Below are positions 56,319-64,000 of a DNA stretch of 64,000 nucleotides, in pieces. Source of the DNA: Chytriomyces cf. hyalinus JEL632. Its lineage: Eukaryota > Chytridiomycota > Chytridiomycetes > Chytridiales > Chytriomycetaceae. The translations under genes were made by a program, and so were the position numbers. Below the pieces are notes generated by a model. The model was given only the letters and a program-made list of their open reading frames with translations. It was not told where the DNA came from and ran no database searches. Within the stretch, counting starts at the first letter, position 1, and each line of letters starts with the position of its first letter. The DNA lies in the NCBI GenBank assembly GCA_025435555.1, contig JAIWWG010000059.1:171008-235007 (forward strand), in the 5' to 3' direction.

Positions 56319-58807
56319 ATGACTGCAGACACAGAACGCGCTCACCAGGTCCCAGGCGACAAGGCCGACGAGCCCCAGTTCGTGACCGAGGAGAAGATCC
56401 AGGCCATTGCTGACCAGGAAGACGACTACATTGACGAAATCTATGACATTATGTAAGTCTGATCGTTATCTTGGATGCATCAATGACACTGACTAACTTG
56501 CTCTTTTTCAGCGATGCCGTCGTTCCACGTACCGACGACACCACCCTTCCATCCAACACATTCCGTGTGTGGTTCCTTGGTCTCACGTTCGGAGTGTTGA
56601 TTTGCTGCGCCAACACCATTTTCACTTTCCGATCCAACTACTTTGCCGTCTCTCCCTTCGTGACGGTGCTGTTGGCGTACCCATGCGGTTTGGCTATGGC
56701 CAAGTTCCTTCCCAGCGGTTTTTTGAACCCCGGTGCTTTTAACTACAAGGAACATGCGCTCATTTTCGTCATGACTTCCTGCATGGCTTCGCCACCTTAC
56801 GCTCTGTACAACATTGTCGGTCAGAAGTACCAGCTGTACCAAACTGACTTGTCTCTCCTCAGCGGTTTTGGATTCGCAATTGTGACCCAATGTTTCGGAT
56901 ACGGATTTGCTGGTGAGAAATACTGAATTCGGTCGTTCTGAGAATCCTTGCTCAATTTGTATTTGAACAGGTCTTACGCGCCGTTACCTGGTCCGCCCAG
57001 CTGCCATGTTGTGGCCATCCAACTTGGCTACTATCGCCATGTTGAACTCCCTGCACGGAAGAGACGACGGTACCAACTCTCGCTACCCAATGAGCCGTTA
57101 CAAGTTCTTCTGGCTCGCTGCCTCTGCCATGTTCTTCTACCAGCTCTTGCCAAGTTACGTTGCGCCAATGCTTGGTGCCCTGTCAGTCATCTGTTGGTTC
57201 ACCAACAACAAGAAGGACAACCAGATGGCTCTCGTTCTTGGAAGTGGTTCCTACGGAGGTGGTGTTGGTCTCCTTTCCTTCACCCTTGACTGGTCCCTCT
57301 GCAACGTTTACGCTCCAATTACTACCCCACTCTGGGCCATGATGAACCAGTTCTTGGGACTCTGGTTGTTCTTGTGGATTGTTACCCCCATCCTCTGGTA
57401 CAGCGAGGCCTTCTACAACGACAAGTCCATTGGAGCCAAGTCCACCTACGGATTCACCATCAACGCTCCATCCACTTACAACAAGAAGGGTATTCGTATC
57501 CCCAACACGAAGTTCGTCATCCGTAGCCCAGACGACCGCAACTCATTGATTCTCAACCAAACCTTCTACGACGAGAACAAGCCCATCCTGATTACCACCT
57601 ACTTTGCCCTTGAGTACGCCAACTCCTTTGTCGTGTTCATTGCTGCTTTGGTTCACGTCGGTCTGTGGTACGGAAAGGACATTTGGCACCGTTTCAGAGC
57701 CACACTGAAGGACTTGGACAGAAACGACATTCACGCTACTCTCATGGACGCCTACCCAGACGTGCCTGACTGGTGGTTCATGATTATTCTTGTCGTCAAC
57801 ACTGTTATTGCCATTGTTGTCTGCCAGTGGGGAGGTTTCGACTTGCCTTGGTGGGGTACCATCTTGGCCATGTTGCTCGCCTTGGTTTCCATTATTCCCA
57901 TCGGAACCATGGTCAGCAAATTGGTCTTAACGTCATGTCCGAGTTCCTTATTGGACTTCTCCTCCCCGGTCGTATCTCTGCCGTCATGGCTTTCAAGACC
58001 TTCTCTTACATGGCCATGTACCAAGGTCTCTACCTTGTTGCTGACTTGAAGCTTGGTCACTACCTTAAGGTTCCACCCAGAGTCATGTTCATGGCCCAGT
58101 TGGTCTCCACCATCGCTGGTGCTCTTGTCTCCACTGGTACCGCCGCTGCCATTTATGAGTCCTTTGGTAAAATTGACAAGCCAGTCTCTGCTGAATTCCC
58201 AGCTGGATTCCAATGGTTGATGCAAGTGCAGGCCAACGACCCAGCCTCCGGCTGGTCCTCCAACAACTACAATACCTTCTTGTCTGCCGGTGCCATTTGG
58301 GGAGCTATTGCCCCAGCTCGTTTCTTTGGCCCCGAATCTCCATACTTCAAGACCCTCCTTGGATTCTTGATTGGTGGTATCTTGCCGGTCATTCCATGGT
58401 ACCTGCACAAACTCCAACCCAACTCATTCTGGCACTTGGTCAACATTCCCCTGATCTTCATCTTCCCCGCGTACGCTGGTGCTCGTAGATCCGACTTGAT
58501 CACTCCATTGGCCATCTCCGTCATTGTCAACTACTTTGTCAAAAAGTACCGCCACACTTGGTGGAAAAAGTACGCATACGTCATGTCTGCTGCGTTTGAC
58601 TCTGGAACCGGTGTGATGCTGTTGATTCTCTTCTTCATGGTGCAGTTCAACCCCAAGTACCAGATGCCGTTCCCGTCTTGGTTCATGAACTCTGGTGACA
58701 TTGAGAGATGTCTGCCTACCGACGTGCTTGACTGTATGGACCATGGAACTATGGGTAACGCGTACGGGTTTGAGTACGACCCCGAACAGGACCCTGCTTG
58801 TAATTAG
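56319..58807 (+). CDS. OPT-family oligopeptide transporter with one frame break
   Basis: Proton-coupled peptide transporter with 12-16 membrane segments. Exons 56319-56452, 56512-56912 and 56971-58807, about 790 aa. Seen: FRVWFLGLTFGVLICCANTIFTFRSN, SPFVTVLLAYPCGLAMAKFLP, NPGAFNYKEHALIFVM, WPSNLATIAMLNSLHG, SRYKFFW, FTLDWS, PLWAMMNQFLG, then QQIGLNVMSEFLIGLLLPGR, FKTFSYMAMYQGLYLVADLKLGHYLKVPPR and PFPSWF/DIERCLPTDVLDC. Between IPIGTM and QQIGLN (about 57909-57915) the frame shifts by one and about five residues usual in the family are missing, which fits loss of about 13 nt. Codon use is strongly skewed to C-ending codons, as in highly expressed genes. Real deletion or assembly error cannot be told apart here. 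Confidence 0.85.
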
Positions 58808-59274
58808 AGATAGAGAAAAGGCGTTTTCGGGTGTATTGAAAAACGCAGCAAAATTCCAGTGGTTCGCATGCAGTAGCCATGCCCCTGTGTGAGCTGTGAA
58901 AATAAATCTGAGATTCTTGTACACTTAATTTTACATGACCGGATAGACATGGAGAACAATTGAACAGTGTAGGGCTTCTGCAGTCAGACAGTTTGCTTCA
59001 AAACCGAATGCAGGAAATCAGTTGGTAAAGCAACTTAGCAACGCGCCGGAAAGAAGAAAAAAGCCCTTCAAGTCAATTAGTTTCATTGGTGTGATGAAGA
59101 TGCAGACATTGTTGAGGTTATTGTTTATTTTACAGAACCAGGAGTTAAATTAATCCATCCACGGGAATAGGTGGTCTTGTTCGCGAGCGTCGCTAAACTG
59201 GTTGCTTGTTCTGGCTCTTGTCAGGCACAGATTTTTAGGGAGCCAGCCCAAGATGGAAGGCATGGAGGACGCGC

Positions 59275-59650
59275 TCAGTTTCTGCGAAACAATGCTGCCC
59301 ATACAGAGCGCAAGGACTTGAGACTGCGGTGTGACTGGTTCGAATCAGCGGTACCGTTGCGAGACAATGGAAGATCTGCTGTATCAGCGTTGGTGAAGGA
59401 AGCGACTGCGGCTGGAGAGTTCTTATGCATACTGATTTTGACTTGGTTGGCTTGTTGGTTGGTTGGATGCTGATTTTCGTTGGGAAGAATGTTCCTTTTT
59501 ATGCGGTTTGAAAAAAATAGACGGCGGTTAGCCACGTCACCACGTGACCAGTGCCACATAACCCTCATTTTTAGATTCCAACTTGTTCCACGCGCGGAAC
59601 GTCCTCCTCAAGATCATTCGAACCATCTTCTATTGCAGAATGCAGTGACA
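59275..59650 (+). repeat. Duplicated segment R1, copy 1
   Basis: Aligns with 63582-63960. Shared core encodes QFLRN, AHTERKDLRL, FESAVPLRD and VKEATAAGEF on the plus strand, and similarity continues past any open frame through TTTTATRCGGTT and CAGTGCCACA to the CGAACCATCTTC block. Copy 1 lacks 15 nt present in copy 2 (a KTRFL-like insertion), an in-frame difference. Not recognised as a known protein or transposon. Confidence 0.8.
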
Positions 59651-59735
59651 GAAGGTGGGCAGATGAGCCAAATGCAACCGACACGTTGAGTTGAAGGTTC
59701 AGGCAGAAGCGAAACTCGCTGCCAAGGAAACAGGC

Positions 59736-59890
59736 CGAAGCTGTCATGGACCGCTGGCTCAGAATAGCTGCGGTGGATTTGCGAGAATAATCTGATGCAG
59801 TGGAATTGAATGACTCTGATCGGGTGGGTTTCAGATGGGAGTTATGATTTCGGCGATCCTACGGAAAGAGATTGACCGCGTGGGAACTTG
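59736..59890 (+). repeat. Duplicated segment R2, copy 1
   Basis: GAAGCTGTCATGGACYGCTG (near 59736) and GATTTCGGCGAT...GCGTGGGAAC match the segment at 62795-62942. Copy 1 has stops in the frame that is open in copy 2, so copy 2 is the better candidate for coding. Lies 90 bp after R1 copy 1. Confidence 0.7.
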
Positions 59891-60526
59891 CAGCGGTGGA
59901 AGTGGTTCTGACTGCCATCTTTCGTAAGTTTATCGTTCCATGTATTAATTTAAAAGCTGTGAAAAGACAGTGACGAGGACAAGAAGCATATAGGCACACA
60001 CGAATATCTTTTTATTCAAAACAAAGAAACAAAAACATACGCTGACTTCATACTGCCATACAGGCCACGGACTCCGGCTCCGGTCTCCAACTCTCTGGAT
60101 CATGCCCGGTCGTATACCGTCGTTTCGGCTTTTGCAAAGATATTAGATAGAGGAACATAAATATAATAAAAGAAAGAGATGGATATGCGAGGAGGATGCA
60201 GCTCGAACGGATTGAACCACAGACAAGTGCCCAACCAGTTTGGCTGGATCGACTTTGCGTCACATATCCAACTCATTACGTGAAACCGCCGCGTCGAAGC
60301 CCAAGTAGCCGCACAGCAAGTACGTCATATCCAACGAAAACAGGAGAGAGCAAGGATATCGGATAAGAGAGAGCCACTCAGTTGGCTGCCTGAGCGCCCT
60401 CCCCTATCTCAGATACCTGCTGGCTGCCTGCCCATCTCCTGTGCGACACCATGTCATCACCAACCGACGCGTCGTCAACACGGCCCCGCGCCTTTGGTGC
60501 TGGAACCACTTTTGCTCTTACGAGAG

Positions 60527-60620
60527 GGTATGCAGTGCCCTTTGCTCTTGTATGCGGGTGTGCAGTGCCCTCTGCTCTTGTGTGTTCGGTATGCAGTGCC
60601 CTTTGCTCTTGTGTGTGTGG
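60527..60620. repeat. 30-31-bp tandem repeat, three units
   Basis: TGCAGTGCCC recurs at 60531, 60561 and 60592, each followed by T(T/C)TGCTCTTGT. Units differ at a few positions. On the minus strand they read as repeats of the type HTRAEGTAHP/HTRAKGTAYP, with no known function. Confidence 0.85.
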
Positions 60621-61328
60621 TCTTGCTCTTATCAATTTGATCTTGAGAGGGCGGGGCGCGAGGACAAGCGGTTCTTGTGGTGATGACGTGGTGGTGACGC
60701 GAGGAGATGACTTGCTTGGGTGGGTGTGGGGCGCGTGGGGACTTGAGGGATCAAGTGGCTTCAACGCGAGAAGAAGGCATGGAAGAGCGAGTGGATGCCT
60801 GTGCATACAAGAGAGAGGTGGTGAGGTGTCCATGAGAACAGAAGGAGTGGGTTGGGAAGTTTGTTTTGATTTGCACTCACTTTGTTTTTGGGCAAGTTTT
60901 TTTGACAACATTTTGACGTCAAGAGCCTGCCATTAAAACCTGCGTTGAAATTCTCCGATCGACCCGCCAAAAAGCAAAGCAGCCTCCCCTTGCGCAACCG
61001 GAGCAGGCAGTATCGCCAACACCCACCATCCCCAACCGCATCTGAGCAAACTCCACCAACACCCATTCAAACTGCACCGCCAGGACAGACACCGACACCG
61101 ACACCAGTACCCGCATCACTGTCGCCAGCGCATCCCACCTGCATTGTGCTCCCTATCTTCGCTCCTTGTCCGCACCTCTCGCGCAATCCCAATGAGGATC
61201 AGCGCGCGTACCTTCGAAACGACCCAGTGAACAGCATACGTCGTTTTAAACCGTATGAGTGAGCATATGCCGACGACTGCTTTAAACTCAGCGAGGGATC
61301 CGAAAGAGCTGGTTTGCACCGAAACTTC

Positions 61329-62310
61329 TCAGCCGACGTATTCACGCGTCTCATCAACACCTGCGAGCACATACAAATGCACGGAAAATTCATGCGGTAA
61401 GCTTATTAATGTATGCTGCTGTTGTTGAATCACTTCCGTAGTTGACTCATCCTCCAGGGCAGTTTCCATTTCGTGAAGCATAGAATCGACGGCAGCTGAA
61501 ACGTTGTGCAGATTCCAACGCATTGAATGGTTTCAGGGCATATGAAATGATGCGATAAACAGCTGCGGGTGTTGTTGTCGAATTGGATGTATTACTTGGA
61601 GCCACAACCAAGAATCCACTTCTGCCACACTCTCCGACCCACAGCACAATCAAAGAAAACTGATTTAAAAGCTTGAATAGATTGGCTTCTCTCCTCAGAA
61701 TACGAGCGCCAGGCAATGAAACAAACATCGCACTTTGAAGCTGGTTTCGCAGATTTGAGAGCTGATCCGCAATAAATTCAACTGGCCGAACAATTCACAC
61801 TTGAAATACTATCTGAACGTTATTCGAGTGGCCGTCGCGTTGAGTAGGCTGAAACATCTTGATCATTGACAGGCAGTCAAGGCATGTCGTCTGCAGGAAG
61901 ATGCTCAGTTCGCAAGCCATCTTTTGGTGCTTATTGCGTAATCAGCGAGTGCAGTTCCTGAGAAAACATCGGTCAGGGGGTCATCAACAGAACAACTGAT
62001 TGTTTCTCACGTCGTTGCTTCGAAGGTTCCATTGAAGGGATCCTCTCGCCGGGACGGCAACAACAGCGACTCTTTCACCGCGTTTGTCGGTGCACCTCTG
62101 CGACGATCGGATGGGCCCAAGTTGGGCAAGTTGGTGGCATTTGATGGACCAACAAAGAGATGGACATCCTGTTCAAAGTGAATTTTTTTTTTGTCATCGA
62201 CAACAACAATGAGATCATGAAGATCGAATCGAGAAGGAACTGTTCACGCAAATTCCTGCTGAACTTTCTTCCGTTCAGGTTGTTTTTCTGATTGCGAGTT
62301 TCGATCACAC
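61329..62310 (-). CDS. Possible multi-exon gene, unrecognised
   Basis: Coding-like pieces in one order on the minus strand: FDLHDLIVVVDDKKKIHFEQ, VHLFVGPSNATNLPNLGPSD and PFNGTFEATT (about 62240-62000); TALADYAISTKRWLAN after a TTTTCTCAG acceptor (about 61960); CLDCLSMIKMFQP; then a long clean stretch EFIADQLSNLRNQLQSAM, RILRREANLFKLLNQFSLIVLWVGECG and AAVYRIISYALKPFNALESA (61780-61510); then SAAVDSMLHEMETALEDES (about 61440). Residue composition is protein-like, splice-like sites separate the pieces, and stop codons fall between them. Exon limits could not be fixed and no family was recognised. It may be a decayed gene. Confidence 0.32.
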
Positions 62311-62659
62311 AAACCGTCGGTTTGGTTTCAGCCAGATTTCAACATCGTTTGTGTCGTCGCCACAAATCAAAGATATTCCCAAATGTGCGGGTCATTTTCC
62401 TTAAAGCTGACGTAAAGAACAGTTTCGCGCATACATATCCAACTCTCTTTATCTTCTTGTCGCGTCTACACAAGAACAATGTTCGCGATTTATGACAATG
62501 GCTACAAAGGCTACCAACTTTTTAATGTGATGTTTGCATACTGACATTTCTTGTTTGAACATGAGTAAAATATCAGTTGCATTTTACTGTAATGGGTTGA
62601 TGCAAGACAAGCTGCGCCGAGTCGTCGGCGACATGTGGAACAGAAAGGCACTCTAACAA

Positions 62660-62968
62660 ATGCCAGCTAGCAATTATTTGCCTTCAGGCATTCTTATTTT
62701 GCAGGGGCATCATTGTTGGTTACGAGAATTGCCGCTAGGATATGGATTCGTCAGAGAAATGCTTCAGATAAACTTGTTGCCTACGATAAGTGCAGAAGCT
62801 GTCATGGACTGCTGGCTCAGAATGCTTGCAGTAGATTTGCTTGAAGACTCTGACGTAGAGGAGGCGGGCGACTCGGCACGTGTGTCGAATGCTGCTTGTG
62901 ATTTCGGCGATGCCATGGAAAGAGCTTGGGCACGTGGGAACATGGAGGACTGGGCAGAGGCAGAGTAA
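62660..62968 (+). CDS. Small ORF carrying repeat segment R2, copy 2
   Basis: 102-aa frame from an ATG at 62660: MPASNYLPSGILILQGHH, then EAVMDCWLRMLAVDLLEDSD, acidic VEEAGDS, and FGDAMERAWARGNMEDWAEAE to TAA... the frame stops at 62966-62968. The C-terminal half is what is shared with 59736-59890. The segment could be a C-terminal exon of a larger gene family, since both copies end at about the same point. No known family. Confidence 0.35.
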   Translation: MPASNYLPSGILILQGHHCWLRELPLGYGFVREMLQINLLPTISAEAVMDCWLRMLAVDLLEDSDVEEAGDSARVSNAACDFGDAMERAWARGNMEDWAEAE

Positions 62969-63581
62969 GGGATGGCCGGCATGTTTGGTAGCTTTGGGTT
63001 GTTGTTCGCTGTTGTTGTTTTGATTGAAGGAATGGTTGGTCGCCTTTGTTCATATATTGGTTATATTGGTTGAACCCACCACCCACGATAAAAATTCATG
63101 AAAAATCATGGAAACAAAACCCTTGTTTTTGGTCACTCTGCCGAACTTCCAGCCTCGTGTTTGCCAATGATTGGCTATGCTGCAGCATTGCTGTCACGTT
63201 GTTACGTGTTGGTTTTTGTGACAGAGTAACATGGAATCCTGATTTTTCAACGCATTACGCTCCAGTGATTGGGTTTGAAGGCAAATGATCGAGGGAACGA
63301 ATTGCAAATGCGCGAGACACGTTAAAAGGGGCCTATCACTGCTTCACACATATCCAGCCTTGGTGCATTACCACAGCTCCTCTTTCTTAAAGTCAAACAG
63401 TGATGCAGAAATTGATGTATATTTAACAGAGTCAAAACTAAAGTAATCTGTCAATAATTTTGAAAGCTCTCGGTCGCAGTGGTCGTTGGACTTCTTGATG
63501 TGCTGGCTGTTGGCAGACACTTCATCCGCCATCATTTTTAAGAGAGCTGTCCGCCGACGACGTTGGGCTGGAAGGGCACAT

Positions 63582-63960
63582 TCAGTTTCTGCGAAACAGA
63601 GTGGCCCACACAGAGCGCAAGGACTTGAGACTGCTGCGCGACTGCTTCGAGTCGGCGGTGCCGTTGCGCGACAAGGGAAGACCCGTTGTATCGGCGTGGG
63701 TAAAGACAAGGTTCTTGCTGGTGAAGGAAGCGACGGCAGCTGGAGAGTTCATGTGCATGTTTGTTTGGGTGTGCTTGGTTGGTTGGTTGGATGCTGCTAT
63801 TCGATGGGAAGGATGCGCTTTTTATACGGTTGGAAGGAAGTTGAACCTTGTTGAAAATTGTCGTCCTTGCAGTGCCACACAACCCTCATTTTGGGATTTC
63901 ACGCGTTGAACATCCCTCCTTGAGAAGGGTAAATATCATTCGAGAACCATCTTCATGATG
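63582..63960 (+). repeat. Duplicated segment R1, copy 2
   Basis: Open version of R1: QFLRNRVAHTERKDLRLLRD, CFESAVPLRDKGRPVVSAWV, FLLVKEATAAGEFM, within a longer frame. The match to 59275-59650 runs to near the window edge, so the duplication may continue outside. On the minus strand a frame reading DEVSANSQHIKKSNDH and YTSISASLFDFKKEEL starts in R1 and ends at 63368; which strand, if either, is coding is not clear. Confidence 0.75.
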
Positions 63961-64000
63961 CAAGTGAAGCGCAGTGACTCAAGCGACAGAAAGCCACTTG

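Larger units (their letters stand above)
58808..64000. other. Gene-poor region with duplicated segments
   Basis: No conserved gene was recognised over 5.2 kb. What can be seen: two related segment pairs (listed separately), a 30-bp tandem repeat near 60.53 kb, a plus-strand frame 60945-61262 rich in Pro/Thr (QTPTPTPVPASLSP) followed by LINTCEHIQMHGKFM and a GTAAGC donor at about 61398, a minus-strand frame 60100-60276 (58 aa, WFNPFELHPPRIS), and a coding-like minus-strand stretch at 61.4-62.3 kb. Low gene density with duplicates would suit a subtelomeric or element-derived block, which is inference. Confidence 0.45.

Noticed and set aside
57752-58417. 221-aa minus-strand frame, Gly/Ser-rich
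   Set aside because: Antisense to the strongly codon-biased OPT gene, which commonly produces long reverse frames.
60378-60911. 177-aa minus-strand frame with HTRAEGT-like repeats
   Set aside because: The repeats simply translate the 30-bp tandem DNA repeat; the rest is low-complexity, so coding is not supported.

Overview
The window is nuclear DNA of a fungus, most likely a zoosporic one (Chytridiomycota or close kin). Seen in the sequence: gene-dense, intron-rich eukaryotic genes with short GT-AG introns (about 50-120 nt) and CTAAC-like branch sites, AATAAA signals shortly after many stop codons, and an APSES-domain transcription factor, which is a fungal family. A PPP1R42-type leucine-rich-repeat gene, usually retained in lineages with cilia or flagella, argues for a flagellated fungus. 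The species is not identified. Gene models were spliced by hand; in the models reported as complete, exon phases close across all introns.

Layout. 0-7 kb, minus strand: 5' part of a PL3 pectate lyase, a SulP anion transporter, a short-chain dehydrogenase and a GPI-anchored GH1 beta-glucosidase. 7-11.4 kb: RAD51C, a cell-integrity-type MAP kinase and a DNA polymerase epsilon histone-fold subunit; the last two start only 50 bp apart. 11.6-14.7 kb: a decaying tandem cluster of F-box-like/ankyrin genes. 14.9-19.4 kb: the P5A ATPase SPF1. 20.7-29.1 kb: the 13-exon lipid-transfer giant FMP27 (Hobbit/SABRE/BLTP2). 29.1-34.4 kb: a broken copy and an intact copy of an Mbp1/Swi4-type regulator, separated by a broken copy of the FMP27 5' end, which is the footprint of a tandem segmental duplication. 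35.1 kb: tRNA-Gly(UCC). 35.4-50.7 kb: a TauD-type dioxygenase, a Q-rich unknown, PPP1R42, a secreted GPI-type protein, a Zip3/RNF212-type meiotic RING protein, a protein fusing two different [2Fe-2S] domains, a 7-TM protein, an ERGIC-53-type lectin, a GH18 chitinase, and a GNAT gene with an internal TAG. 51.1-52.1 kb: a coatomer beta' relic. 52.3-55.9 kb: BCAS3. 56.3-58.8 kb: an oligopeptide transporter with one frame break. 58.8-64 kb: gene-poor, with duplicated segments and unrecognised coding-like stretches.

How the genes relate. There are no operons. Themes are carbohydrate attack and wall remodelling (PL3, GH1, GH18, wall-integrity MAPK), secretory-pathway and lipid traffic (SPF1, FMP27, ERGIC-53, the SEC27 relic, BCAS3), replication and recombination (RAD51C, DPB4, Zip3-like, the G1/S regulator), and nutrient or sulfur handling (SulP, TauD, OPT). 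The clearest novelties are the dual [2Fe-2S] fusion at 43.6-45.2 kb and the tandem duplication at 28.9-32.5 kb. A recurring theme is decay in progress: ankyrin cluster, regulator copy, FMP27 fragment, SEC27 relic, GNAT stop and OPT frame break.
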